Positions 1 through 8,042 of a stretch of DNA of 64,000 bases are shown piece after piece (positions within the stretch are counted from its first letter, which is position 1; every line of letters begins with the position of its first letter). The notes under the pieces were generated by a model. It saw nothing but the letters and a program-made list of their open reading frames with translations. It ran no database searches and was not told the DNA's origin. Both the position numbers and the translations under genes were made by a program. Location: the NCBI RefSeq assembly GCF_002095535.1, contig NZ_MLJI01000001.1, positions 4,164,412 to 4,228,411 on the forward strand, written 5' to 3'. This DNA is from Pantoea cypripedii. Lineage in GTDB: Bacteria > Pseudomonadota > Gammaproteobacteria > Enterobacterales > Enterobacteriaceae.

Positions 1-839
1 CCAATGGCGGTGGTATCTGAAGTACCAATCATCAGCGTGGTCGGTACTTTTAGATCTTTAAATTCGTAGTACACCGGCTGGGTAAAAATCATGTCGTAGA
101 TTAACGCCGAGTTCCACGCCACCCGGTTATGACCCGGTCCGCTATTCAGACCGGCCAGCATATCCACCCATTTGTCATATTCCGGCTTCCACTGGCCGAC
201 ATAATAGGTTTGCTGCTCATACTTTTTGATCCCTGCGGCGTTCAGCTTCAGCTCGCGCTGATACCACTGATCCACCGAGCGCCACGGCGCACCTTTCGCT
301 TTCCAGTCTTCCAGGCCGATGGGGTTTACCAGCACCAGTTTTTGCGTCTGCTGCGGGTACATCAACGCATAACGCGTCGCCAGCATACCCCCGGTGGAGT
401 GGCCAACAATCACCGCCTTTTCTATTCCAAGCTGTTGCAACAGCTGATGGGTATTCTGCGCCAGCTGCTGGAAGCTGTACTGATAATTAGCCGGTTTGCT
501 GGAACTGCAAAAGCCAATCTGGTCCGGTGCCACTACCCGGTAACCCTGCTGGCTCAGCGCCTTAATGGTGTCTTCCCAGGTCGCACCGCAGAAGTTTTTG
601 CCGTGCATCAGCACCACCGTCTGGCCGTTGGCATGCTGTGCCGGTTTGACATCCATATACCCCATGCTGAGCGGCTGCTGCTGGGAGGAGAAATTAAAAT
701 GCTGTAACGGGTAAGGATACTGGAAGCCTTCCAGCTGCTCACCATAGACATTCGCTGCCAGAGCCGATGCGCTGCCCATCAGCGCCATGGAGGCGAGCAG
801 TATCGCCAGCGAAGACTTCACGGGAAAACGTAACGCCAT
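1..839 (-). CDS. Secreted alpha/beta hydrolase (partial, C-terminus outside window)
   Basis: The reverse-strand reading frame is open from an ATG at 839 to the window edge, giving 279 codons without a stop. The first ~28 residues are a Sec-type signal peptide (basic start, hydrophobic core, SASALAA). The mature part has an alpha/beta hydrolase fold: an oxyanion segment LMHGKNF, then the nucleophile elbow GHSTGG, and a later IGTSDTTA segment. A GGAGA ribosome site precedes the ATG by about 10 bases. It is therefore probably a periplasmic or outer-envelope esterase or lipase-like hydrolase; the substrate cannot be told. It is divergent from the AraC-family gene at 1080 across ~240 bases. The catalytic His is expected beyond the window edge. 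Confidence 0.85.
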   Translation of the reverse strand, partial: MALRFPVKSSLAILLASMALMGSASALAANVYGEQLEGFQYPYPLQHFNFSSQQQPLSMGYMDVKPAQHANGQTVVLMHGKNFCGATWEDTIKALSQQGYRVVAPDQIGFCSSSKPANYQYSFQQLAQNTHQLLQQLGIEKAVIVGHSTGGMLATRYALMYPQQTQKLVLVNPIGLEDWKAKGAPWRSVDQWYQRELKLNAAGIKKYEQQTYYVGQWKPEYDKWVDMLAGLNSGPGHNRVAWNSALIYDMIFTQPVYYEFKDLKVPTTLMIGTSDTTAI

Positions 840-1079
840 CAGAACATCTCCAGGTCAGGACAAAGCAGCGAGTGTGACATGTTACGCACCGCAGCGTATT
901 GATGTGCCGTGCCCTCTATATCCTCAACAAATTAACAACATCTCACAGCTAATTCTCACGAATTACGGGAATGATCTTATAGCCAAAAATAAAACCGATT
1001 TCCTGATAAATCTTTACGTAACAAGGCACACAGGGAGATAAGTTAAATTACACTGTGCACACTGAACTGGAGGTGCTAT

Positions 1080-1571
1080 ATGCAAGAGAGAAAGTACAAT
1101 GAAGGTGTAATTGACTCAGTAACTCACTGGATTGAAGATAATTTAGATCAGCGCCTGAGTATTGATGATATTGCGCAAAAATCCGGGTATTCAAAATGGT
1201 ATTTACAGAAACTTTTCGCCCGCTGCCACAATGAAACCCTGGCACGTTATATTCGCAAAAAGAAACTGACAGCCTGTATTGTTGAGCTGAAAAATAGTGA
1301 TGCAACTATTATCAGCCTGGCCGTAAAATATCATTTTGAAAGCCAGCAGTCCTTCACCCGCTCTTTTAAACAGATGATGGGTTGCACACCTCTCCATTGC
1401 CGCAGAAAACAATTCCACGGCGAGAGAAAACAGCAGCTGGCTAACAGTGACGATCCCTGTGCACTGTGTCGCATGGAAGATTTGGCTAACAGCGCATGCG
1501 TGAAGAAAGTCAGCCCGCAAGCCGCTACTCCCGGCAAGTTCTCCACCCGCATAGACTGTGTGATGGTATAA
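1080..1571 (+). CDS. AraC-family regulator of the SoxS/MarA/RamA type with a Cys-containing tail
   Basis: Residues ~10-108 form the two helix-turn-helix DNA-binding domain of the MarA/SoxS/Rob group: WIEDNLDQRLSIDDIAQKSG then YSKWYLQKLF in the first half, and FESQQSFTRSFK in the second. Unlike SoxS (~107 aa) or MarA (~127 aa) the protein runs to 163 aa. The extra ~55 residues contain a CALC pair and two further cysteines, and two more Cys lie just before (GC, HC). There is no ligand-binding N-terminal domain, so activity is probably set by abundance or, speculatively, through the Cys-rich tail. GGAGG lies 8 bases before the ATG, and a strong terminator follows immediately. Which stress it answers is not visible. 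Confidence 0.85.
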   Translation: MQERKYNEGVIDSVTHWIEDNLDQRLSIDDIAQKSGYSKWYLQKLFARCHNETLARYIRKKKLTACIVELKNSDATIISLAVKYHFESQQSFTRSFKQMMGCTPLHCRRKQFHGERKQQLANSDDPCALCRMEDLANSACVKKVSPQAATPGKFSTRIDCVMV

Positions 1572-1598
1572 AAAAAGCGCGGAATCGCGCTTTTTTTT
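1569..1598 (+). terminator. Rho-independent terminator of the AraC-family gene
   Basis: GCGCG / GAAT / CGCGC stem at 1577-1590, flanked by six A before and eight T after, right behind the stop codon at 1571. Confidence 0.9.
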
Positions 1599-1612
1599 CG
1601 TCTCAATATCGA

Positions 1613-1641
1613 GATAAAAAAAAGCCCCTCGCGGGGCTTTT
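1613..1641 (-). terminator. Terminator of the DUF1471 gene
   Basis: AAAGCCCC / TCGC / GGGGCTTT stem (1621-1640). Read on the minus strand it ends in a run of T, just after the stop of the DUF1471 gene at 1644. With an A-tract and a T-tract on either side it may work in both directions. Confidence 0.88.
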
Positions 1642-1643
1642 GA

Positions 1644-1919
1644 TTACTTATATACCTGGGCTACAGCGTCAAAATTATTGCCGTGCTGACGGGCGGCTTC
1701 CACCACATAATATTTTCCGCCTTTTGCCTCAGCCATCTCTGACAGGCGCTGGTGCAGGTCCATCGGTGAGCTAACCGCGCCACCGGTATCGGACACGCTA
1801 ATATTCCCCAGCGATTCAAGTTTAAAATGCTCGGCTTCCTGGGCAGAGATATTATTGGCAGCCAGTACCGGAACGCTCGCACCCAACAGCAACGCAGACA
1901 GAATTAATTTTTTCATCAT
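1644..1919 (-). CDS. DUF1471 (YhcN/BhsA/YdgH-like) small periplasmic protein
   Basis: A 91-residue protein. It has a cleavable signal peptide of ~20 residues (KKLILSALLLGASVPVLA) and a single DUF1471 domain, seen in the pattern LESLGNISVSD ... LSEMAEAKGGKYYVVEAA ... AVAQVYK. Enterobacterial members (BhsA, McbA, YhcN) are stress-induced periplasmic or outer-membrane-associated proteins affecting biofilm and resistance to acid, peroxide or metals. Which paralogue this is cannot be decided. Two adjacent Met codons open the frame; either gives the same mature protein. It stands alone, with its own terminator and ~170 bases upstream. Confidence 0.85.
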   Translation of the reverse strand: MMKKLILSALLLGASVPVLAANNISAQEAEHFKLESLGNISVSDTGGAVSSPMDLHQRLSEMAEAKGGKYYVVEAARQHGNNFDAVAQVYK

Positions 1920-2049
1920 TTCGTCCTCTTCAATTGTCGTGGTAATTTTCTGAAACCATTGTCTGACTTATCGCCATCAAATATTGATCATTTTGAGTTC
2001 AAATCAGCCAGACTTAATATTTCGTTTTTACCTGATATTGAGCGACGTT

Positions 2050-2081
2050 ATTTAAATAACAGGCCAGTATCGACTGGCCTG
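2050..2081 (-). terminator. Stem-loop after the 2088-2438 gene
   Basis: CAGGCCAGT / ATCG / ACTGGCCTG, perfect 9-base arms at 2060-2081, followed on the minus strand by TTATTT. It sits seven bases past the stop codon, so it is a likely terminator with a weak T-tract. Confidence 0.75.
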
Positions 2082-2087
2082 CGTCAA

Positions 2088-2438
2088 TCAGTTCTGCAAT
2101 TCCTGACCCGGTAATAATTTTTCTGACATCAGCCGACGACAAGTGTTGCGATCCTGATGCGCCTGCTGCTGCTGCTCCGGTGACAGTCCCTGCCACACCT
2201 TTTGCAGATGCTCGCCCAGGCCACGCTGGAAGTGGATTTTTTGCAATGCGTAATCGGAATTGCTGCCTTCAATGATTTGCTGCATATCCTGTGGCGTGTT
2301 GCCGCGCCCATCATGGGTTAGCGTACAGAACATGGCGATGTAATACGCTTTGTCTTCATCGCTGTAATGGGGGGTGAGCCACCAGACTAAGGCACTGATC
2401 ACGATCAGCAGCGGCAGGAGAAATTTGAGTTTTAACAT
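2088..2438 (-). CDS. Small exported or membrane-anchored protein, unrecognised family
   Basis: 116 residues. An N-terminal hydrophobic segment (residues 5-21) looks like a signal anchor, and the rest is a polar, helix-rich, Gln-rich domain outside the membrane. It has only two cysteines, Cys38 and Cys100, which could form a disulfide. I do not recognise the family. It shares a spaced signature with the product of 30793-31140: Y-x4-C-x-L near the start and W-x2-L-x14-C near the end, with the W-to-C distance exactly 18 in both. It lies in the same orientation between DUF1471 and rcnA but has its own terminator, so co-transcription with rcnA is not implied. Confidence 0.75.
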   Translation of the reverse strand: MLKLKFLLPLLIVISALVWWLTPHYSDEDKAYYIAMFCTLTHDGRGNTPQDMQQIIEGSNSDYALQKIHFQRGLGEHLQKVWQGLSPEQQQQAHQDRNTCRRLMSEKLLPGQELQN

Positions 2439-2457
2439 GGGGATAATTACCAGATGG

Positions 2458-2494
2458 AAGAAAAACGCCGCGATCTTACCAGATTCGCGGCGTT
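2458..2494 (-). terminator. Rho-independent terminator of rcnA
   Basis: AACGCCGCGA / 11-base loop / TCGCGGCGTT at 2464-2494, reading on the minus strand into TTTTTCTTCC. It starts five bases after the rcnA stop. Confidence 0.88.
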
Positions 2495-2499
2495 ACGGC

Positions 2500-3576
2500 T
2501 CAGCGCAGGATGCCACTCAGCCCGTGATAGCCCATATAGATAGCCACCAGCGCAATCAGGGTGCCGGAAAACCAGGGCGCACGGCGTGCCAGCGTATCCA
2601 GCCCCTGCCAGCGCTGCGTAGCCTTCTGCACGCTTAACGCGGCAGCAGCCCCCACACCGACCAGCGTCATGGCCAGCCCGATACTGAAGCACAGCACCAG
2701 CGCAGCTCCCAGACTAAAGGCTTTCACCTGGATACACAGCAGCAACACGGTAATCGCCGCCGGACAGGGGATCAGCCCGCCGGTTAAGCCAAATAAAATG
2801 ATCTGTCCATTGGTCACTTCACGACTGGCAAAGCGTTTTTTGATGTCACTGGCGTGGGCGCGCTCATGCGCATCCTGAAAACCACCATCATTTTCGCCAG
2901 GCGCACGCTGCACCTCCCCCTGCTGCCACGCGACGTCATAATCATGCGAGTGGCCGCGATGGCCGAGCGACAGACGCGCATTGAAGGTATGCGGTTGCGG
3001 CACCGCCAGCGTGGATTGCAGCACGCCATCCTGAGCGGCAAAGGTGAATATTTGCGAGAACCCCATCCCCCGCCGGGTAGCGATACTGACTTCATTGGCT
3101 TGCCACGCCGCACCATCCAGCGTGCGCAGCTGCCAGTGTCCCTGATGCAGAGCCAGTTCAATGTGGCCGTGACCGGTATCGATCACCTGCGCATCAGGGC
3201 GTTCTGTCTGCTGATGCTGCTTACGTTGCTGCTCGCTTTGCCAGGTGCGCCAGATCATCCACAACGCAGTTGCGAGAATGATGACGGCAGAAATCAGCTG
3301 GAACCACGGCTCTGCGGTATCGGCGGTCAGTTTACGGCTGACGTACATGCCCCCGAGGGCGATCAGCCAGACAATCAGCGTGTGCGATAAAGTGGCAGCC
3401 AGTCCCAGCATCACCGCCTGTTTCACCGTACCGCGAATTGCCACGATAAACGCCGCCATCATGGTTTTGGAATGGCCCGGCTCCAGCCCGTGTAACGCAC
3501 CCAGCAAGATGGCGCTGGGGATAAACAGCCAGGCACTGGTCGTGCCCTGACTCAGCAGTGCAGCAAAATCGGTCAT
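2500..3576 (-). CDS. rcnA: Nickel/cobalt efflux protein RcnA (long-loop form)
   Basis: Inner-membrane Ni2+/Co2+ exporter of the NiCoT-like RcnA family. The first ~110 residues (FIPSAILLGALHGLEPGHSK, then AVMLGLAATLSHT) and the last ~120 (EVTNGQIILFGLTGGLIPCPAAITVLL) match E. coli RcnA closely. The start at 3576 (MTDFAALL) aligns with the E. coli start; an in-frame Met ten codons upstream is less likely. The protein is 358 aa against ~274 in E. coli. The extra length is the central loop, where the E. coli His-rich run is replaced by a ~120-residue insert with scattered His and beta-like sequence. It diverges from rcnR across a 101-base gap holding the operator. Confidence 0.95.
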   Translation of the reverse strand: MTDFAALLSQGTTSAWLFIPSAILLGALHGLEPGHSKTMMAAFIVAIRGTVKQAVMLGLAATLSHTLIVWLIALGGMYVSRKLTADTAEPWFQLISAVIILATALWMIWRTWQSEQQRKQHQQTERPDAQVIDTGHGHIELALHQGHWQLRTLDGAAWQANEVSIATRRGMGFSQIFTFAAQDGVLQSTLAVPQPHTFNARLSLGHRGHSHDYDVAWQQGEVQRAPGENDGGFQDAHERAHASDIKKRFASREVTNGQIILFGLTGGLIPCPAAITVLLLCIQVKAFSLGAALVLCFSIGLAMTLVGVGAAAALSVQKATQRWQGLDTLARRAPWFSGTLIALVAIYMGYHGLSGILR

Positions 3577-3636
3577 GATTTTTCTCATCGAATTAAAAAA
3601 CGGCACAGCAGATGCAATTGCCGGACAACCCGAATA

Positions 3637-3656
3637 TACTATACCCCAGTATAGTA
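3637..3656. promoter_or_regulatory. RcnR operator between rcnA and rcnR
   Basis: A perfect inverted repeat, TACTATA-CCCCAG-TATAGTA (7-base arms, 6-base centre), lies in the rcnA/rcnR gap. On the minus strand the centre reads TACTGGGGTA, close to the known TACT-G-tract-AGTA half-site bound by E. coli RcnR. One site could control both genes, as in E. coli. Confidence 0.85.
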
Positions 3657-3677
3657 ATGATCAACGGACTTCACGCT

Positions 3678-3953
3678 ATGTCACACACCCACAAAGATCA
3701 AAAGAAGTTGCTGGCGCGCGTGCGTCGCATCAAAGGCCAGGCCGAATCGCTGGAAAAAGCGCTGATCGCCGAAGAAGAGTGTCTGAAGGTGTTGCAGCAA
3801 GTGGCTGCGGTACGCGGCGCGATTAACGGGCTGATGAGTGAATTGCTGGAAGGCCATATCCGCGAGCATCTGATGAACCCGAATGCCAGCGAGCAGGAGC
3901 GCGCAAGCGATATGGACGAAATTATTACGGTGATTCGCAGCTATATGAAATAA
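3678..3953 (+). CDS. rcnR: Nickel/cobalt-responsive repressor RcnR
   Basis: 91-residue CsoR/RcnR-family all-helical repressor. The four residues that coordinate Ni/Co in E. coli RcnR are all present at the same positions: His3, Cys35, His60 and His64. The start at 3678 (MSHTHKD) is chosen because it puts His3 in register; an in-frame Met 22 codons earlier would run through the operator. Without metal it should repress rcnA by binding the palindrome just upstream; Ni2+ or Co2+ releases it. No rcnB is seen beside the pair. A member of the dispersed palindromic repeat follows at 3968. Confidence 0.96.
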   Translation: MSHTHKDQKKLLARVRRIKGQAESLEKALIAEEECLKVLQQVAAVRGAINGLMSELLEGHIREHLMNPNASEQERASDMDEIITVIRSYMK

Positions 3954-3967
3954 CAGCTATGCGACAT

Positions 3968-3985
3968 CGCGCGATTTATCGCGCG
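3968..3985. repeat. Dispersed palindromic repeat, short copy (a)
   Basis: CGCGCGATTTATCGCGCG, the bare core of the repeat family without the GTAGCGG flank, between rcnR and the converging FAD-oxidoreductase gene. Confidence 0.8.
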
Positions 3986-3991
3986 TTTTAA

Positions 3992-5284
3992 TCAGAATCG
4001 CTCAAACCGATACGGGGTCGGGTCGATCAGCGGTGTCTGGCCGGAAACCAAATCGGCAGCCAGTTGCCCGGCAGCCGGTGACGTGCCGAAACCGTGGCCG
4101 GAAAAACCGGTCGCCAGCGTCAGGCCAGGCATCGCCGCCACTGGGCCGATCACCGGATTGGAATCCGGCGTGACATCAATCACCCCGGCCCACGCCTGCG
4201 CCAGCTCCGCTTGCTCAAACACCGGCCATGCCGCGCGCAGGTTACGCATCGCTTCCTGATTCAGCGCTGGATTGGCTGCCGGATCGAGAGTACGAATACG
4301 TTCGAACGGCGTGCGGCGATCGCCACGCCAGCGCCGGGCCAGCGCCAGATCTTTGACAAAATATTTGCCGAGCGAGATACGCAGATTGTCACGCGCATGG
4401 CGCAGCTGCGGCAGATAGCGTGTCCCCAGCAACAAATGGTCGAGCGTTAACGGCGCATCCAGCGCCCCGCGCTGAGTAATAATAAACCCGCCATCTTTAT
4501 GCTTACGGAACGAAAAATCCGGCGCACCCACGGCAATATTGGTGGGTCCTTCCAGCGGCCTGGTTCGCAGCACCGAGCAGATCAGCGGCAAGGTGGGCAG
4601 CGCAATGCCAAGGTTGCCAAGAAAACGCCGTGACCAGACTCCTGCTGCCAGCAGCACCTGATCGCAGCGGATTTCACCGCGTTCGGTAATCACACCGCTG
4701 ACCTTCCCGTCGCTGGTTTCCAGCGTGCGCACCGCGCATTGCTCCACAATAATCGCGCCTCTGGCGATCGCGGCTTTGGCAATGGCGCTGGCTGCCAGCG
4801 TCGGTTCGGCGCGGCCATCAGAAGCGGTAAAAATCCCTCCTGCCCAACGGCCCTGCCCACCCGGCACCCGGGCAGCAATGTCCGCAGGGCTGAGTAGCTT
4901 CGCATCCAGATCCAGCGGCTGCACCGCCTTCAGCCAGCTTTCATGCAGGGCCATCTGCGCCTCGTTGCGGGCAATAAACATAATACCCGCCTGACGATAA
5001 CCCACGTCGCTGCCGACGCGTTCCGCCATCCCGGACCACAGGCGATCGGCAGCCTGTGCCAGCGGGATATCATCGGCGGCGCGGCTGGTTTTGCGGATCC
5101 AGCCCAGATTACGCGACGATTGCTCAGCCGCGATGCGGCCTTTCTCCAGCACCACCACCGGGATGTTGCGTTCCGCCAGTGTCAGGGCGGCGGTCAGCCC
5201 GACAATGCCGCCACCAATAATCACCACCGTGGTGGCGGAGGGAAAATCGGTGGATGTGGTGACAGGGGTAATTTCCGGTGACAT
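3992..5284 (-). CDS. FAD-dependent amine/D-amino-acid oxidoreductase (DAO family)
   Basis: 430 residues. A Rossmann FAD-binding start, VVIIGGGIVGLTAALTLAERN with an acidic end at VLEKG (residues ~19-48), and a C-terminal GFSGHGFGTSPAAG segment are typical of the DAO superfamily (glycine oxidase, sarcosine oxidase, D-amino-acid dehydrogenase, PuuB). The likely reaction is oxidative deamination of an amine or amino acid to an imine. It is the last gene of a three-gene minus-strand set with ridA and an ornithine-cyclodeaminase-like gene, 20 bases behind ridA. RidA-type imine deaminases fit such a reaction. The specific substrate is not known. Confidence 0.88.
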   Translation of the reverse strand: MSPEITPVTTSTDFPSATTVVIIGGGIVGLTAALTLAERNIPVVVLEKGRIAAEQSSRNLGWIRKTSRAADDIPLAQAADRLWSGMAERVGSDVGYRQAGIMFIARNEAQMALHESWLKAVQPLDLDAKLLSPADIAARVPGGQGRWAGGIFTASDGRAEPTLAASAIAKAAIARGAIIVEQCAVRTLETSDGKVSGVITERGEIRCDQVLLAAGVWSRRFLGNLGIALPTLPLICSVLRTRPLEGPTNIAVGAPDFSFRKHKDGGFIITQRGALDAPLTLDHLLLGTRYLPQLRHARDNLRISLGKYFVKDLALARRWRGDRRTPFERIRTLDPAANPALNQEAMRNLRAAWPVFEQAELAQAWAGVIDVTPDSNPVIGPVAAMPGLTLATGFSGHGFGTSPAAGQLAADLVSGQTPLIDPTPYRFERF

Positions 5285-5304
5285 AACGCGCCTCCTGCTA
5301 CGCC

Positions 5305-5727
5305 TTACAGCGCAACGGTGATTTCCTGCACCTCGGCCTGACCGGCCCCGCGATACGCCGTGACTTCCAGCTCGACCTTATACACCGTGGAACCCAGCGG
5401 CGGACAGGTGACCGTGGTCGCCGGGTTGATACCGCGAAACTTATCGCCAATGATGCCCATCACCGTCGCGACATCGTCCGGGTCCTGAATAAACACCCGC
5501 GAGAACACCACATCCCTGAGCGAGGCATCAATCGCGGCCAGTGCCGCCTCGATATTGGCGAACACCTGCAACGTTTGCTCGCTGACGTCCGCTGGAATTT
5601 CTTTGCTGACCGGATTGCGGCCCGCGGTGTTGGAGACATAAATCCAGTTATCCACCGCCACAATGCGCGAATAGCTGCCCATCTCTTCAAATTTCGAACC
5701 GGTTTTCACTTTAATGATGTTGGTCAT
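5305..5727 (-). CDS. RidA/YjgF-family imine deaminase
   Basis: 140 residues of the RidA (YjgF/YER057c/UK114) family: SRIVAVDNWIYVSNTAGRNP, FANIEAALAAIDASLRDVVFSRVFIQDPDD and the closing VELEVTAYRGAG. RidA proteins hydrolyse reactive enamine/imine intermediates. The start at 5727 (MTNIIKVKTG) follows a ribosome site made within the end of the upstream gene, which stops at 5742; the longer frame would overlap that gene. Sitting between a FAD amine oxidase and an OCD-family enzyme, it probably clears imines made by them rather than acting as the housekeeping RidA. Confidence 0.88.
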   Translation of the reverse strand: MTNIIKVKTGSKFEEMGSYSRIVAVDNWIYVSNTAGRNPVSKEIPADVSEQTLQVFANIEAALAAIDASLRDVVFSRVFIQDPDDVATVMGIIGDKFRGINPATTVTCPPLGSTVYKVELEVTAYRGAGQAEVQEITVAL

Positions 5728-5741
5728 GCTGGTTTCCTTGA

Positions 5742-6881
5742 TTAGCTCAGTACCGGGGTTTCCCACAGGTTTAATTTCACGCCGATGCCTTTTTCGATGG
5801 CGTTGCGATACACCACCGTGCCCCAGGCCACGTCTTCCACCGGCATACCGCCGACTGACATGATGATGATCTCCTCATCGTTCTGGCGGCCAGGAGCATC
5901 ACCGGCGACGATTTTGCCGATGTCTTCCAGCTGCTCAGCTGCCAGCTTGCCTTCGGCAATCATGTCCATAAAACGCACGCCGATAACCGGGATCGTTTTG
6001 TGTGCGGGCTTGGGGACTTCCTCAAACCACGCGTGATAAAGGCCGGTGTTATCCAGCACTTTGCGCACGTCGGCCTGTTCCATACCGGCGTCGATGTTGC
6101 ACAGCGCAGGCATCGCCAGGAAGGCGCCCGGCTTGACCCATTCACGCCTCACCAGCGGATAGCTGTCGGGGTCGCCCACTTCGCCGGAGCTGCAATAAGT
6201 CACGATATCGGAATCGCGCACCACCGCTTCCAGCGACTCGACGATTTCGATGTGTTTGATTTGTGGATAGGTTTCCTGCACCCAGGTGATGAAGTTATCC
6301 AGGCTACGCTGACCACGCCCTTTCACTTTGATGGTATCGATGTGCGGGCACACGGCGATAAACGCCGCTACCGCCGTTTTGCCCATCACGCCCGGTCCCA
6401 GCAGGCCAATCACGCGCGAATCTTTACGCGCCAGATGACGCGCCCCCACGCCCGGCACCGCGCCGGTGCGGTAAGCCGACAGCAGGTTGGCGGACATATG
6501 CGCCAGCGGTGCGCCGGTATCGGCATCGTTGAGGGTGAACATCAGAATCGAACGTGGCAGCCCTTTTTCGCGGTTGGCGATATTCGAGCCATACCATTTC
6601 ACCCCTGCGGTGCCAAAGCTGCCGCCGAGGTACGCAGGCATCGCCATCAGGCGACGATCGGCGGTCGGTTTTGGCATGGAGGGAAACGGGGAGTTTTCCG
6701 GAAAGGTGACCATCGCGCCGTGTGAATCGTTATTGGCACCGGCCATGCGGTAGTCCCCCCGATACAACAGGCCGAACATCTCCTCCATGGTGTTCACGCA
6801 GGCGGGCATGTCGGTTACGCCTGCGCGGATCATGTCCTGCTCCGACAGGTAGATAAAATCAATCCGGGTTGAATCAGTCAT
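5742..6881 (-). CDS. Ornithine cyclodeaminase / mu-crystallin family enzyme
   Basis: 379 residues. The NAD(P) site VIGLLGPGVMGKTAVAAF lies in the second half, after the family's substrate-side region (GAPLAHMSANLLSAYRTGAVPGVGARHLA). Family members are ornithine cyclodeaminases, alanine or imine dehydrogenases and related reductases; some relatives are labelled tyramine oxidase subunit B, which I mention only as a possibility. The start at 6881 (MTDSTRID) has GGGC a few bases before it; the longer frame would run across the divergent control region. It is the first gene of the set 6881-3992, divergent from an AraC-type regulator at 7060. Confidence 0.85.
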   Translation of the reverse strand: MTDSTRIDFIYLSEQDMIRAGVTDMPACVNTMEEMFGLLYRGDYRMAGANNDSHGAMVTFPENSPFPSMPKPTADRRLMAMPAYLGGSFGTAGVKWYGSNIANREKGLPRSILMFTLNDADTGAPLAHMSANLLSAYRTGAVPGVGARHLARKDSRVIGLLGPGVMGKTAVAAFIAVCPHIDTIKVKGRGQRSLDNFITWVQETYPQIKHIEIVESLEAVVRDSDIVTYCSSGEVGDPDSYPLVRREWVKPGAFLAMPALCNIDAGMEQADVRKVLDNTGLYHAWFEEVPKPAHKTIPVIGVRFMDMIAEGKLAAEQLEDIGKIVAGDAPGRQNDEEIIIMSVGGMPVEDVAWGTVVYRNAIEKGIGVKLNLWETPVLS

Positions 6882-7059
6882 GGTTATGCCCTTTTCAGTC
6901 TTATTACGTATTCCCGCCGACGCAGTGCGTCCGGCGTGCAGGTGGATGCCTTTAGGAATACGTGACGACGAGGGGGCTGTATTGAATATTTGCGACATCC
7001 GCGTGGCACAGGGCTTGCATGATCGGTTTATCCCTGTTCAGCCTGTAGCGGAGCGCGCG

Positions 7060-7893
7060 ATGTCTGAGAATCCCTTTTATCGTCATGGCGGCCACTTTCA
7101 TCCGGAACAGCCGTGGTTTGTGCTGAATGCCGCGCAGCATTACTCGGTCATCGCCTCTGAAAACCCGGCGATTTCACACTTTTACAGCTTCGACGTGGCG
7201 CAATCGGCGGATATGACGCTGGCTGTGCCGGATGGCTGCGTGGATATCGTGTTTGATTGCGATCCGCTCACCCCCAAAGGTCGCGTGTGCGGCACCACGC
7301 TGGAAGCGCGCGGTGCCGACATGCTGCATAACCATCATTATTTCGGCGTGCGGTTCGCGCCGGGCGTTATCCCCGATTTTCTTGACGTGATGGCAGAGGA
7401 GATCCCCGACCATGAATTCAGCTTTCTTGATGTGGTACCTGATGCCCGACTGGCGTTTGAACAAATTGTGCAAAGCCACAGCTTTTCACAGCAAATTTCG
7501 TTATTTAACGCCCACTTCACGCCACGGCTGGTGCGCAAAGCCTCATCGGTAACGGCATCGATTATCCGCGCGATGCAGCAGCAAAAGGGCAATATCCGCG
7601 TTGATCAACTGGAAGCGCTGACCGGTTACACCTGCCGCACCATTCAGCGGCAGTTCCGCCAGGACACCGGTTTGTCGCCGAAAGCCTTTAGCCGCATTCT
7701 GCGCTGCCAGTCGGCGCTGAATAGCATCCATGCGCTGGGGGATATTTCCTTTAGCGATCTGGCATTTGACCTTGGATTTAGCGACCAGTCGCACTTCCTG
7801 CGCGAGTTTAAAAAGTTCGTCAGCACCACGCCGTGCGACTATCAACGGCGCATTGCCCATGATGCGTTGTTCCACCGCCTGCGCTATCACTGA
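7060..7893 (+). CDS. AraC-family transcriptional regulator of the amine/amino-acid island
   Basis: 277 residues. The C-terminal ~100 residues hold the AraC DNA-binding domain: VDQLEALTGYTCRTIQRQFRQDTGLSPKAFSRILR, then ISFSDLAFDLGFSDQSHFLREFKKF. The N-terminal ~150 residues contain VPDGCVDIVFD and GVRFAPG, typical of the DUF6597-type sensing domain. The start at 7060 (MSENPFYRHGG) follows GCGGAGCG; the longer frame starting at 6880 would overlap the start of the divergent enzyme gene. Position between that gene and the permease at 8043 suggests that it controls both. Confidence 0.88.
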   Translation: MSENPFYRHGGHFHPEQPWFVLNAAQHYSVIASENPAISHFYSFDVAQSADMTLAVPDGCVDIVFDCDPLTPKGRVCGTTLEARGADMLHNHHYFGVRFAPGVIPDFLDVMAEEIPDHEFSFLDVVPDARLAFEQIVQSHSFSQQISLFNAHFTPRLVRKASSVTASIIRAMQQQKGNIRVDQLEALTGYTCRTIQRQFRQDTGLSPKAFSRILRCQSALNSIHALGDISFSDLAFDLGFSDQSHFLREFKKFVSTTPCDYQRRIAHDALFHRLRYH

Positions 7894-8042
7894 GCACTAA
7901 AACGGTGCAGCTCTGCACCGTGGCTCTGTCCGATTTTTTCTATCCGCCGTCGTCGTCGCTGAGAAATGATGCAGCGAAGTTACCTGCTTCAGGCGACGCA
8001 GAGCGCCTGAGAAATTTCACTCTCTCCATAGAGGCGCTGGCG

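Noticed and set aside
129..707. Plus-strand 192-aa open frame at the left edge
   Set aside because: It is antisense to a clear signal-peptide alpha/beta hydrolase with a GHSTGG elbow on the minus strand, and its own translation shows no recognisable features.
2014..2196. 60-aa minus-strand frame covering the end of the small exported protein gene
   Set aside because: Overlaps the real gene in another frame and contains its terminator; no ribosome site.
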